Assembly (NCBI GenBank): GCA_044221445.1
Contig: JBGAPF010000002.1
Span: 150,479 to 214,478 of the forward strand
Length of the DNA stretch: 64,000 nucleotides
Direction: 5' to 3'
From: JBDHTS01 sp044221445
Lineage (GTDB): Bacteria; Pseudomonadota; Alphaproteobacteria; Micavibrionales; Micavibrionaceae
The position numbers and the translations under genes are program-made. Below are positions 16,706 through 26,197 of the stretch, piece after piece (within the stretch, counting starts at the first letter, position 1; the number at the start of each line of letters is the position of its first letter). A model generated the notes under the pieces. That model saw nothing but the letters and a program-made list of their open reading frames with translations. It was not told the origin of the DNA and ran no database searches.

Positions 16706-18805
16706 ATGCCCGATAGCGCTCCCGCCTCCCTGAACGGAAACACGCCCGCCTGGCTTGCGAGCGTGCTGCGGGGCGACGTGCTTCTGGCGTTTGGCCTGAT
16801 CCTGATCCTGACCTTCCTGCTGGTGCCGATGCCGACATGGATGATCGATATCGGGCTGACCCTTTCAATTACCTTTTCCGTGCTGATCCTGATGACGACC
16901 CTGTTCATCTCGACGCCGCTGGAATTCTCGACCTTTCCCACGGTGCTCCTCATTACCACAGTGCTGCGCCTCGGCCGTAACGTAGCCTCGGCGCGGCTGG
17001 TGCTGGAAAGCGGGCATACGGGGACCGACGCGGCGGGCCAGGTCATCCAGGCCTTCGGCACTTTTATCATCCAGGGTAACGAAGTAATCGGCGCCATCGT
17101 CTTTTGCATCCTGATGATCGTCAACTTCGTCGTCATCACCAAGGGATCGGGCAGGATCGCCGAAGTCGCGGCCCGCTTCGCCCTCGACGCCATGCCAGGC
17201 AAGCAGATGGCGATCGACGCCGACATGTCCGCCGGTCTTATCACGGAAGAAGAGGCTAAAGACCGCCGCAAAAAACTCGAACAGGAAAGCACCTTCTTCG
17301 GCGCCATGGACGGTGCGGCGAAATTCGTGCGCGGCGACGCTATTGCGGGGCTGCTTATCACCTTCGTCAATATCATCGGCGGCATTATCATCGGCATGGT
17401 CTCGCACAGCATGAGCCTGGCGGAAGCCGCGTCGAACTATACCATCCTGACCATCGGCGACGGCTTGGTCACCCAGATCCCGGCGCTGATCGTTTCCGTA
17501 TCCTCCGGCCTTCTCGTCTCCAAGGCAGGGATTGAGGGCTCGGCCCAGGCCTCGCTGTTCAGCCAGTTCAGCCGTTACCCGAAAGCACTAGCCCTGAGCG
17601 GCGGCATGCTGTTTACCCTCGGTTTCCTGCCGGGCATGCCGGTCGTGCCGTTCTTCATGCTGGGCGGCGTGATGTCCGGCCTCGCCTGGATGAACTGGAG
17701 GACGCAAAGCAGGGCGGAAACCCAGAAAGTCGAGCGCAGCACAGCCGAAGCCATCCGCGCGCGTCCGGCGGAGGAACCGATTTCCAAGGCCTTGGCGATG
17801 GACACGATCCGGCTAGAACTCGGCTACGGCCTGCTGCCTCTTGTCCAGGGCGAAGGTTCCAACAAGCTGACCGACCAGATCAAGGGCCTGCGCCGGCAGC
17901 TGGCCGAGGATATGGGCTACATCCTGCCCGCCGTGCGGATTCAGGACAATCTTCAGCTTCCCGCCTCCACCTACGTTGTCCGCATCAAGGAAATAGAGGC
18001 GGGGCGCGGCGAGGTGCGGCCCGGCATGCTGATGTGCATGGACCCGTCCGGCGACCCGATCTCCCTGCCCGGCGAAAACACCATAGAGCCGACCTTTGGC
18101 CTGCCCGCCATGTGGATCGACGAGCAATACCGCGAGGAAGCGCATTTTCGTGGCTATACGGTCGTCGACGCCCCCACTGTCGTCACGACCCACATCACCG
18201 AAATCATCAAGGACAACATGCAGGATCTTCTGTCCTACATGGAGACCCAAAAACTGCTCGATGAAATGCCGCCGGAATATCAGAAGCTGGTGGCCGACGT
18301 GGTGCCGGGCAAGACGACGGTCGGCGGGCTTCAGCGCATCCTGCAGAATCTGGTGGCCGAGCGCGTCTCGGTGCGCGACCTCCCCGCTATCCTGGAAGGC
18401 ATTTCCGAAGCCTCAAGCTACACCAAAAATCCAATGCTCATCACCGAACATGTGCGCAGCCGCCTGGCGCGACAGCTTTGCGATTCCGCGCTGAACGCCT
18501 CCGGCGTCGTTCCGCTTGCCACTCTGTCGCCAAACTGGGAACAGGCCTTCGCCGACTCCCTGATCGGCGATGGCGAGGAACGGCAGCTGGCGATGGCCCC
18601 CAGCCAGCTTCAGGATTTCATCAATGCCGTCCGCAACGCCTATGAAAAGTTCAGCCAGATGGGCGAAACACCTGTTCTGCTGACTTCGCCAGGCATACGT
18701 CCTTATGTCCGTTCCGTCATTGAACGGTTCAGGCCGCAGACGACCGTTATGTCGCAAAACGAGATCCACCCGAAATCGAGGATTAAAACGCTGGGGCAAG
18801 TATGA
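16706..18805 (+). CDS. flhA: Flagellar export gate protein FlhA
   Basis: 699 aa from the ATG at 16706; a TTG at 16691 is an alternative. The N-terminal half has about eight membrane segments and the FHIPEP-family landmarks (FPTVLLITTVLRLGRNVASARLVL, FALDAMPGKQMAIDADMSAGLI, FVRGDAIAGLLITFVNIIGG, SVSSGLLVSKAG). The C-terminal half is the cytosolic substrate/chaperone docking domain (EYQKLVADVVPGKTTVGGLQRILQNLVAERVSVRDL). Full length for the family. It overlaps the next gene by four bases. Confidence 0.97.
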   Translation: MPDSAPASLNGNTPAWLASVLRGDVLLAFGLILILTFLLVPMPTWMIDIGLTLSITFSVLILMTTLFISTPLEFSTFPTVLLITTVLRLGRNVASARLVLESGHTGTDAAGQVIQAFGTFIIQGNEVIGAIVFCILMIVNFVVITKGSGRIAEVAARFALDAMPGKQMAIDADMSAGLITEEEAKDRRKKLEQESTFFGAMDGAAKFVRGDAIAGLLITFVNIIGGIIIGMVSHSMSLAEAASNYTILTIGDGLVTQIPALIVSVSSGLLVSKAGIEGSAQASLFSQFSRYPKALALSGGMLFTLGFLPGMPVVPFFMLGGVMSGLAWMNWRTQSRAETQKVERSTAEAIRARPAEEPISKALAMDTIRLELGYGLLPLVQGEGSNKLTDQIKGLRRQLAEDMGYILPAVRIQDNLQLPASTYVVRIKEIEAGRGEVRPGMLMCMDPSGDPISLPGENTIEPTFGLPAMWIDEQYREEAHFRGYTVVDAPTVVTTHITEIIKDNMQDLLSYMETQKLLDEMPPEYQKLVADVVPGKTTVGGLQRILQNLVAERVSVRDLPAILEGISEASSYTKNPMLITEHVRSRLARQLCDSALNASGVVPLATLSPNWEQAFADSLIGDGEERQLAMAPSQLQDFINAVRNAYEKFSQMGETPVLLTSPGIRPYVRSVIERFRPQTTVMSQNEIHPKSRIKTLGQV

Positions 18806-19695
18806 TCCAGGACCCTCTTCCAGCCGCCGCCAAATCCTTGCGCGACCAGGTCCTCGGCCTGCAGCCCGGCCTTGCGCGCCTGCGCCTGACGTATCTGGGT
18901 TATTTCCTGGCGGGCGCCGTGGTCATCACGATTGTCGTCACGATCGCACTCTTCGTTTTTTATCCCTCCATGGACGCGATTTTTTCCCTTGCCGTCTCGC
19001 TGCCGCTGCTTCTGTCGTTTCTGCTTTTCCGTGCTGTCCAGCGCTTTTACGACAAGGCCGTCCGGCAGCAGGTTATTGAGACACTGACCATTACCAGCGG
19101 CGTCACCTGCAATCCCGAAGGTTTTATAACGCGGGACTCTCTTATACCTCATTTCATCCTGCCGACGCACAAAGATGCTGTAATGACGGATGGGTTCGAC
19201 GGCGCTTACAACGGTGCGCCCCTGACCCTCCAGGATATCGACCTGGAAGGAGCGAAAAGCAATGTCGGCGGCCTGCTCGCCCGCGTAAAACTGAAACGTC
19301 CGGTCGATGGCCATACGGTGGTAATGACCGTCAACGCGGTCAGGGCTTTCTTCCCGGACAAGTTTTCTGCCTATGGCAAGGTCGGTGTTTCCAGCAAATA
19401 CGACAGGCAGATCGAGACATTTTCGACCGAACGGTCCGAAGCCCGCCTGATCGTCGACGCCGCTTTCGTCGAACGGTTCATGGAAGCCGGAACCGCGCTC
19501 AAGGCACGCTGGATCGCGGTCAGTTTCTTAAAATCAGAGGCCGTGTTTTTCCTCGACCGTTCCGCCGGAATGCTCGACGCGCCCCCTCTCTGGTCGACCG
19601 TCAAGCCGGAAGCCCTGCTGGATATCTACACCCAGTTCGAAGCCTTCTTCAAACTCATCGATGTCATGAAGCGTAATGGGCAGGTCAGTGTCTAG
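18802..19695 (+). CDS. DUF3137-like membrane protein
   Basis: 297 aa. Two adjacent hydrophobic segments near residues 32-75 are followed by a soluble domain with the family-like stretch FDGAYNGAPLTLQDIDLEG and FSTERSEARLIVDAAFVERFMEAG...LFLDRSAGMLD-type features of DUF3137 proteins. It is translationally coupled to flhA through an ATGA overlap. Function unknown; the coupling hints at a membrane role linked to the export apparatus or merely at operon sharing. Confidence 0.7.
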   Translation: MIQDPLPAAAKSLRDQVLGLQPGLARLRLTYLGYFLAGAVVITIVVTIALFVFYPSMDAIFSLAVSLPLLLSFLLFRAVQRFYDKAVRQQVIETLTITSGVTCNPEGFITRDSLIPHFILPTHKDAVMTDGFDGAYNGAPLTLQDIDLEGAKSNVGGLLARVKLKRPVDGHTVVMTVNAVRAFFPDKFSAYGKVGVSSKYDRQIETFSTERSEARLIVDAAFVERFMEAGTALKARWIAVSFLKSEAVFFLDRSAGMLDAPPLWSTVKPEALLDIYTQFEAFFKLIDVMKRNGQVSV

Positions 19696-19724
19696 GAGAG
19701 CGTAAGACGGCCGCTTCCCGATGG

Positions 19725-20915
19725 TTAATCCTGCGTCAGATGATGAACCATTCTTTTATAAGACCGCTTGACCAGATCAGGATGCGCCGCTGCATACGAT
19801 AAGATCGGTTCTTTTAAAAGCTCCGGATACTGGCCGTCTCCATGATGGTCCATAATGGACGTATCGAGCGCCAGGAGAAAGCCGACATGCTGCCTTGCGG
19901 GGTCAGGAGATTGAAGCATTTCAAGGGCCGTTTCTGACGTCGATTTTTTGAAAATGCGATGCAGGGCCGGGCGCAGATTAGCTTGCAGGTCGTCAAACAT
20001 GGCCTGGCGGTGGTCATCGGGAACCTTCCGGCTGCCCCCCTGTGATATTTGTGAAACGACATTGCCGTAGGTTTGTTCGTCCCCCGCGGCTTCCGCCGGC
20101 AGCTTGTAATAGGCCATATGCGGATAAATCGAAGTCTCGCCGTCCGAGTGAACCGCGGTTAAAAGAATGCGGGCTGTCGGACTGGATTGCCCAACATCGG
20201 TATCAATACGGACTCCGCTCACAAGTTCCTGGACGATCACGCTGTCATGGCGCGGAAGCGATAACATATGGCTCCACAGAAAGCTGCCTACCCTCTTGTT
20301 AAACCATTGTTTCAGATCCTGGGCCTGAACGATGGCGACGCCTTTGCCACCGCTCATGCGCGGCGCTTTTATAACGACTCTCTCGCCTGTAAAATCATCG
20401 AGAATGGCTGAAACATCTACGTGATTATAAAAAACCCTTTTAACGGGATACGCTTTTTGACAGGGAAAGATCTCTGGCGCCATCGGCGCAAGGATTGCCG
20501 CCAGATAGGACTTATCGCTATATATACCTCTCATCAGGCCATGGCCGTCATAAGGCAAAAACGCTGATTTCCTGAAAGCGAGTCCGCATGCGTCAGAGAC
20601 ATAAGGAGAAAGATATATCCCGCTGTATCGGTCAATACTTTCCCGGTTATCAGGCAGTGCAGAATTTTTAAAATCCGGGGCAACCAGACACCCATAAATA
20701 TCGTTATCCTCATCGATCGTTCTGTGCCAGACATCAAGACCGAGCCTTTCCCATAGCGGCACGACAAACTCTTTAATGGGATTTGTATGGTAAAGCTCTG
20801 TGTACCCTGAAAGGCCTGACTGCAAAATTCCCCGCCCGAATTCAAATATCTTGAATTCCATCCCGGACGTTAAAACGCCATCCACGATCATGGTTGTTAT
20901 GACGGCATCGCTCAT
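19725..20915 (-). CDS. ATP-grasp-like protein of unknown function, paralogue A
   Basis: 396 aa. The N-terminus (FKIFEFGRGILQSGLSGYTEL) is followed by a DKSYLAAILAPMAPEIFP segment like the stretch that precedes ATP-grasp domains. Next come the nucleotide-loop motif VIKAPRMSGGKGV (residues 181-193) and VIVQE (226-230), where ATP-grasp enzymes hold the purine. A later conserved block is MAYYKLPAEAAG...QGGSRKVPDDHR. It is clearly related over its whole length to the next gene upstream (20999-22219). A ligase acting on a carboxylate is suggested by the fold, but the substrate cannot be told. The gene is less GC-rich than its neighbours. No strong ribosome binding site is seen. Confidence 0.6.
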   Translation of the reverse strand: MSDAVITTMIVDGVLTSGMEFKIFEFGRGILQSGLSGYTELYHTNPIKEFVVPLWERLGLDVWHRTIDEDNDIYGCLVAPDFKNSALPDNRESIDRYSGIYLSPYVSDACGLAFRKSAFLPYDGHGLMRGIYSDKSYLAAILAPMAPEIFPCQKAYPVKRVFYNHVDVSAILDDFTGERVVIKAPRMSGGKGVAIVQAQDLKQWFNKRVGSFLWSHMLSLPRHDSVIVQELVSGVRIDTDVGQSSPTARILLTAVHSDGETSIYPHMAYYKLPAEAAGDEQTYGNVVSQISQGGSRKVPDDHRQAMFDDLQANLRPALHRIFKKSTSETALEMLQSPDPARQHVGFLLALDTSIMDHHGDGQYPELLKEPILSYAAAHPDLVKRSYKRMVHHLTQD

Positions 20916-20998
20916 ACAGATGTATTTATATGTAAATAATTAAGATTACAAGATAATTACTGAGAACAGATGAATTAGATCTTCTGGACAATGCAAAA

Positions 20999-22219
20999 TC
21001 ACTGAAATTTCAAATTACGTGCCTTGCTGATTTCATGAGGATGAAGCTCATCGATATGACGCCTCGTAGTCGTTTCAACCAGCGGAATAAGATGCGGAGG
21101 AAAAACCGCTGGCTGACCCATGGCTTTTTCATCCAGCGCCAGGCGAAGGCCTGCCAGGGCCTTGTGTGGATCCGCTGAGTCCATATATTCACCGGCAATC
21201 TCTGCAGGCGCGACACAAAAGAAAGGATGTATGGCCGGTTCCAACCTCGCCAGAGCGTCGAATACGATTCGCCTGTGCTCTTCGGGCACGTCACAGGACC
21301 CGCCTTCATCGACGTCTGAAATGACGTTTTTATTTGTCGGTCGCGCTGAAAGGCTTGCCTGGGGCAGCTTGTAATAAACGTCATGCCAGACAATTTCTGT
21401 TCTGTCGCAATTATGCATTACAGTACCTATCGCACGCATCGTGGCGTCATAAGGCTTCCCTCGGTAATCGACAGGCATGCCCGGAACTCTCTCCTGGACG
21501 ACGGCATAGTCGGCGCCTTTTAAACAGGCGAAAGGATCGGCTCTAAGCCACGCGAAAGGCGTATAATTCCAAAAAGCCTGACGGGCAAAGGCTGCCTGGA
21601 GATTCAGGATATCGAGGATTGTAACCCCTTGCCCGTTTTGAAGCCGCGGCGCTTTAACGACAACTTCGTTCGAATCCCCGAAATCCATGGCTATGCGGGC
21701 AGGATCTATATACGGCTGTTCGTCATGGGCCGGATAAACAGCCTGTTTCGGAAACAAATCCGGCGCGTTTGGCGCAAGCAGTCCTGCAAGGTGGCCCTTG
21801 TCTCCGCAAACAGCTCTGAAAACCGGATTGCTGTCGAGCACCACGACAGGTGCTGTATCACTTATGCCTTCTAATGTTTTTGAAACACCAGCGGTTAGAT
21901 AGGCATAATCGTAATTACTGATATCGCCTAGTTGTTGACCAGAAAGTTCTCTATCGGTTTTTGGAAGCCCCATTAGACTGTCGCCATAAACCGGATATCC
22001 TTCGCCCTTGCATTCCCACCAGTTCTGGCATGGCTGAAGATCACATTGACGGATCAACGCCATCACATGGCGTTCAATAGGGCTTTGCCCATCGTGAAGG
22101 CTTTCATACCCCTTATATTTCGAATCGAAAAAAGCCCTGCCAAGCTCCAAGATTTTGACCCGGCCGTCAGGCATTAATTTAAGATCCGCTATAAAAGAAG
22201 ATAAAGCTGCTCTCCCCAC
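20999..22219 (-). CDS. ATP-grasp-like protein of unknown function, paralogue B
   Basis: 406 aa, starting at GTG with AGGGGTAAAGG upstream. It shares with paralogue A the N-terminal motif VKILELGRAFFDSKYKGYESL, GDKGHLAGLLAPNAPDLFPKQAVYP, the phosphate-loop motif VVVKAPRLQNGQGV (about 186-199), YAVVQERVPG, DVYYKLPQASL and EGGSCDVPEEHR. Here the second loop glycine is replaced (NGQG rather than GGKG) and the lysine becomes glutamine, so catalytic strength may differ. The two genes are 83 bases apart on the same strand and look like a tandem duplication that has diverged. It is divergent from flhF over a 164-base gap. Confidence 0.6.
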   Translation of the reverse strand: MGRAALSSFIADLKLMPDGRVKILELGRAFFDSKYKGYESLHDGQSPIERHVMALIRQCDLQPCQNWWECKGEGYPVYGDSLMGLPKTDRELSGQQLGDISNYDYAYLTAGVSKTLEGISDTAPVVVLDSNPVFRAVCGDKGHLAGLLAPNAPDLFPKQAVYPAHDEQPYIDPARIAMDFGDSNEVVVKAPRLQNGQGVTILDILNLQAAFARQAFWNYTPFAWLRADPFACLKGADYAVVQERVPGMPVDYRGKPYDATMRAIGTVMHNCDRTEIVWHDVYYKLPQASLSARPTNKNVISDVDEGGSCDVPEEHRRIVFDALARLEPAIHPFFCVAPAEIAGEYMDSADPHKALAGLRLALDEKAMGQPAVFPPHLIPLVETTTRRHIDELHPHEISKARNLKFQ

Positions 22220-22358
22220 GATACCTTTACCCCTGGTTTTTTATATTATACCGGTTCGTTATAAATATTTTTATATGGAAACATAGGGTCTTGCAAGCAA
22301 ATTACGGCAACATTTTGTTTTATCCTCTAGCGTGTTGAATCGATAAAACATATACTGG

Positions 22359-22373
22359 TTAACGAATAGTAAA
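22359..22373 (+). promoter_or_regulatory. CtrA-like binding site upstream of flhF
   Basis: TTAACGAATAGTAAA matches the CtrA box TTAA-N7-TTAA with one mismatch in the second half. It ends ten bases before the flhF start and lies in the gap shared with paralogue B. CtrA controls early flagellar genes in many alphaproteobacteria; CtrA itself is not in the window, but a cpdR gene is. Confidence 0.4.
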
Positions 22374-22383
22374 CGGTCCCTCC

Positions 22384-23460
22384 ATGCGGCTGAAGTCCTT
22401 CTATGCCAAGACCATGAAAGAAGCGATGCAAATGGTCCGCGACACGCTCGGCGAAGACGCCATCATCGTTGCGACCCGCGAGGAAGGCGGGGGCAAGGCT
22501 GTGCGCGTGACCGCGGCGGTGGAACATGCCGATCATTATGAAGACCAGGGATTCGGCGCGCCCCATTTCGAGATCGAGACCGAAAGCGCATCCCCTGCCC
22601 CGCGCGGCGGCGGCTGGTTGCAATACGATGAAGAGGATGAGGAAGGCGCTGTCGTCGAACAGCTGACCGACGTCATGCTCCGGCATGGCGTGCCTGAAGA
22701 TATCACCGACCAGGTCATTTCCTGCGCCACCGTCATGGGCGAGGCCCAGGCGGACGTCGCGCTGGTCGCCGCGCTGGAACACCTCTTCGCTTTCCGTCCG
22801 TTGAGCCAGAAAAAAGGTGGCAATGCCATTATGGTTGTCGGGCCCCCTGGCGCCGGCAAGACACTGGCCACCGCGAAACTGGCCACCCGCGCCGTAATGG
22901 CCGGATACCGTATTGCCGTGCTGACCACGGACTCAGTCCGCGCCGGCGGCGCGGAACAGCTTTCAGCCTTTACCAAGATTCTCCGCGTCAACCTTTCAAA
23001 GGCCTCAGGCCCGAAACAACTGCGCGAAGGCCTTGATGCAGTGCGCGGCGCGGATCAGGTCTTTATCGACACGGCGGGAATCAACCCTTTCAATCCCGAA
23101 GAAATGAAGGATCTCGCCCGCATGCTTGCCGTCGGCGAGATCGATCCCGTTCTTGTCCTGCCCGCCGGCGTCGACGCCGATGAATCGGGTGAAATCGGAC
23201 GTGCCTATGCCGCGCTCGGCATCCGCTCGATTCTGCCGACACGACTCGATATCGCGCGCCGCCTCGGCGGCATCCTGTCGGCCGCCCACCACGGGGGCAT
23301 GGTTTTTGCAGAAGGCTCACATACCGCCAAAGTGGCTGACGGATTGTTTACCCTGACCCCCCGGCGCCTCGCATCGCTCCTGATGCCCCAGGCGCGCCAG
23401 GCCGACGCCAGAACCGCAACGGCCGCCCGCAAACGGCAAACCGCGAACGCAGGAAACTAA
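22384..23460 (+). CDS. flhF: Flagellar SRP-type GTPase FlhF
   Basis: 358 aa. The N-terminal B domain (MRLKSFYAKTMKEAMQMVRDTLGEDAIIVATRE) is typical of FlhF. The GTPase domain has the P-loop GPPGAGKT (about 154), TTDSVRAGGAEQL and DTAG (about 229). FlhF sets flagellar position or number at the pole and works with FlhG. The switch and guanine-specificity regions are more divergent than in SRP54, as is usual for FlhF. It is followed after three bases by flhG. Confidence 0.93.
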   Translation: MRLKSFYAKTMKEAMQMVRDTLGEDAIIVATREEGGGKAVRVTAAVEHADHYEDQGFGAPHFEIETESASPAPRGGGWLQYDEEDEEGAVVEQLTDVMLRHGVPEDITDQVISCATVMGEAQADVALVAALEHLFAFRPLSQKKGGNAIMVVGPPGAGKTLATAKLATRAVMAGYRIAVLTTDSVRAGGAEQLSAFTKILRVNLSKASGPKQLREGLDAVRGADQVFIDTAGINPFNPEEMKDLARMLAVGEIDPVLVLPAGVDADESGEIGRAYAALGIRSILPTRLDIARRLGGILSAAHHGGMVFAEGSHTAKVADGLFTLTPRRLASLLMPQARQADARTATAARKRQTANAGN

Positions 23461-23463
23461 AAC

Positions 23464-24306
23464 ATGAATGACCCTGTAACCGTTCAGAAACAGGCCGCAG
23501 AAGCGGAGAATGCCGCGCCGACCTTCCGGCGCGGCCATAACATCGTCGCGGTCGCGAGCGGCAAGGGCGGCGTCGGCAAGACATGGTTTTCCATCACCCT
23601 GACTCACGCCCTCGCCAAAATGGGCAAAAAAGTCCTGCTGTTCGATGGCGATCTCGGCCTTGCCAACGTCGACGTGCAACTGGGCCTGATGCCGAAACGC
23701 GATCTGAACGACGTGATCCGCGGACGTCTCGGCCTCGACAAGATCGTCCAGCGCTACGAAGAAGGCGGCTTCGACATCATCGCAGGGCGCTCGGGTCAGG
23801 CCTCCCTCTCCGCCCTGCCCAGCCAGCGTCTCACCGTCCTGCGCGACCAGTTGCTTGAGGTGGCTGAAAAATACGACGTCGTCGTGGTCGACCTCGGCGC
23901 GGGCGTCGACCGCACCGTGCGCATGATGTCCGCCTCGGCCACCCGCACCCTGCTGGTGACGACCGACGAACCGACTTCCCTCACTGATGCCTATGCCTTC
24001 ATCAAACTCGGCAATGCGGCGGGAATGTCCAAACATGTCAGCATCGTCATCAACCAGGCCCCGAACGCCATCGAAGGCGAAAAAACCTATCGCACACTTT
24101 TAAAAGCCTGTGAAAATTTCCTCAGGCTGTCTCCCCCGCTCGCCGGCATGATCAGCGCGGACCCCCGCGTGAAAGATTCCATCCGCCACCAGACTCCGAT
24201 CCTGATCCGCTCCCCTCATGCCGAAGCGGCGGAAAACGTCGAAAACATCGCCCAGGTCGTGGTCCGGCAACTGGCCGAATCCAACAGGAAGGCCTCGGCG
24301 GGTTGA
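23464..24306 (+). CDS. flhG: MinD-like ATPase FlhG
   Basis: 280 aa ParA/MinD-family ATPase with the deviant Walker A ASGKGGVGKTW (about 31-42), FDGDLGLANVDVQLGL and VVVDLGAGV. The FlhG subgroup is indicated by PSQRLTVLRDQL, by the absence of the MinD C-terminal membrane helix, and by the flhF partner. FlhG limits flagellar number by stimulating FlhF and binding the C-ring regulator. AGGAAACTAAAAC precedes the start. Confidence 0.93.
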   Translation: MNDPVTVQKQAAEAENAAPTFRRGHNIVAVASGKGGVGKTWFSITLTHALAKMGKKVLLFDGDLGLANVDVQLGLMPKRDLNDVIRGRLGLDKIVQRYEEGGFDIIAGRSGQASLSALPSQRLTVLRDQLLEVAEKYDVVVVDLGAGVDRTVRMMSASATRTLLVTTDEPTSLTDAYAFIKLGNAAGMSKHVSIVINQAPNAIEGEKTYRTLLKACENFLRLSPPLAGMISADPRVKDSIRHQTPILIRSPHAEAAENVENIAQVVVRQLAESNRKASAG

Positions 24307-24343
24307 TATATCCGCCCTGTCCGCGCCTGTGCTAAAATAATTC

Positions 24344-26188
24344 ATGGCCGATTCAACCCCGCCTCTTCCGCCGGTCCCGCCCGTAACCGCACCGCTCCCT
24401 CCCGCGCGTGGCGACGTCAAAACCATTGTCCTTGATACGACGGGGGATTTGCAGCAGGTCGCGCGCCCCACCCGCATCGACGGCACCGCCGCACGTATGA
24501 ACGGCGACGGCAGCGTGACCATCGCCACGGACCAGGGCGAAATTACGGTCACGCTCCGCGCACCCCTGCCGCCGAACCAGCCGGTGCAGCTCGATATCCC
24601 TCCCGGCAATCCGCCACGTGTTGCGATTCTGCGTTTGCTCGACGCCCCCCTTTCCGCGCCGCAGTCTCAGCCACCGGTTTCGGCAGCGCCCCCCGACATG
24701 CCGTCCGGTGCGCGAATGGATCTTCTCCCGCCCCGGCCATTACCGCTTGAAGCCCCTTTACCCGCGCAGTCTTCATCGTTTCCGCTGGAACAGGGCCAGC
24801 CCGTCCGCCTGCTTCCCCTGCCGCCCGGCGCGCCGGTATTGCCCGCCCCTCCCAACCAGCAAGGCGAAACCATCCAGTCCGCCTTGCCAGGCCGGATTGC
24901 CCCGCCCGGCACCCTTTCTCAACAGACGGGAACGCTGTCCCTGCCCAGCGCATCTTTAACCGCTTCGCCGTTCCAGACTCCGCCATTGCTGCAGTTTCTG
25001 TCGCTGGCGTCGCCATTCGCCAGCGTTCTCTCTACGAACCAGTCGCCGGGCGGCAATCTTCCGGTTACGATCGCGGCCATTATCCCCGGCCAGGGTTCGC
25101 CATCGGCATTCCAGGGACTGCCGTCCGCCGCGTCGCTCACCCTGCATCCTCTTTCTTCGCTCGCCCTGCCGGACAAGCCGGGCGCGGCATTACCGCAAGC
25201 GTCCGCCGGCATGGCGCCGTCCTCAAAAATCGACATCCGGGTTCAATCCGTCATTCCAGCACCCCTCCGCATGTCGGGCGCTCCCACCCCCGTCATGCCC
25301 GCAACGCTTTTTGCGGGCCAGTCCGCGGCGACCGTGGAAGGGTTCAGTTCCGGCGGCCTGCCCGTCCTGTCCATCACCCTGTCCGGAAACGCCTGGCCCG
25401 AATCATTCGTCCTTCAATTCCCCGCGTCCAACCTTACCCCCGGCGCGCGCCTGACCTTTATGCCCCAGCCCGGCATGGTCCAGCCCGCCGCGACCCCTGT
25501 TCCTTTATCTGCCGGTCTTCCGGACTCGCTGGGCATCGAATGGCCCGCTTTGCAGGAACTCTCAGCGACTCTGCAACAGGCCGCGCCCCAGGCGCTGCAG
25601 ACTTTGTCTCATATGCTTCCCAATCCGTCTCTCCCCTCGCAGCTGCCCGCCGCCGCGTTATTATTACTGGCGGCTGCCCGTTCGGGCGACGTCGACAGCT
25701 GGCTCGGCGATAAAACGATCGATGTGGTAAAACGCTCGGGAAAACCGGACCTTCTCAGCCGCCTGAGCGGCGACCTGCGTGCGGCGAACCGTGCATCCTC
25801 CGATCCTGTCGTACAGGACTGGAAAGCGCTGCCGATGCCTCTCTACTATGAAGGCCAGCTGCAAAAGGCGATGCTGTGGTTCCGCCAGGACGGCGGCAGC
25901 GGCGACAGCGAAAGGCAGGACAACAAGCGAAGCACCCGCTTTATCTTCGATCTCAACCTTACCCGCATGGGCGCGGTTCAGCTTGACGGACTTGCAAAAG
26001 GACAGCGCATCGATCTGATTGTCCGCACGCTGCATTTCATCAGCCCGGTCATGCGCCAGGCGATGCGCCAGCAATTCACGCGCATCCTCGAACAGGCGTC
26101 CTTCGCCGGCGAGCTTTCTTTTCAGGATACGGAAGCGCAGTTCATAAAAATAGGCGCGGCCCATGCGGCCCGCGCCTATACGATATGA
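24344..26188 (+). CDS. fliK: FliK-like flagellar hook-length control protein
   Basis: 614 aa. The first 420 residues are rich in Pro, Ala, Ser and Gln and probably extended. The last 150 residues are a compact domain (MPLYYEGQLQKAMLWFRQD, FIFDLNLTRMGAVQLDGLAKGQRIDLIVRTLHFISPVMRQAM) matching the C-terminal domain of FliK/Flg_hook proteins. This layout, a molecular ruler with a switch domain that binds FlhB, fits hook-length control. It lies 37 bases downstream of flhG in the same direction. The ribosome binding site is weak. Confidence 0.75.
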   Translation: MADSTPPLPPVPPVTAPLPPARGDVKTIVLDTTGDLQQVARPTRIDGTAARMNGDGSVTIATDQGEITVTLRAPLPPNQPVQLDIPPGNPPRVAILRLLDAPLSAPQSQPPVSAAPPDMPSGARMDLLPPRPLPLEAPLPAQSSSFPLEQGQPVRLLPLPPGAPVLPAPPNQQGETIQSALPGRIAPPGTLSQQTGTLSLPSASLTASPFQTPPLLQFLSLASPFASVLSTNQSPGGNLPVTIAAIIPGQGSPSAFQGLPSAASLTLHPLSSLALPDKPGAALPQASAGMAPSSKIDIRVQSVIPAPLRMSGAPTPVMPATLFAGQSAATVEGFSSGGLPVLSITLSGNAWPESFVLQFPASNLTPGARLTFMPQPGMVQPAATPVPLSAGLPDSLGIEWPALQELSATLQQAAPQALQTLSHMLPNPSLPSQLPAAALLLLAAARSGDVDSWLGDKTIDVVKRSGKPDLLSRLSGDLRAANRASSDPVVQDWKALPMPLYYEGQLQKAMLWFRQDGGSGDSERQDNKRSTRFIFDLNLTRMGAVQLDGLAKGQRIDLIVRTLHFISPVMRQAMRQQFTRILEQASFAGELSFQDTEAQFIKIGAAHAARAYTI

Positions 26189-26197
26189 CGAGCCGTT

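Noticed and set aside
16540..17412. Upstream extension of the OmpA-like gene by 290 codons on the reverse strand
   Set aside because: The extension lies opposite flhA and would bury the lipoprotein signal; the natural start is at 16539.
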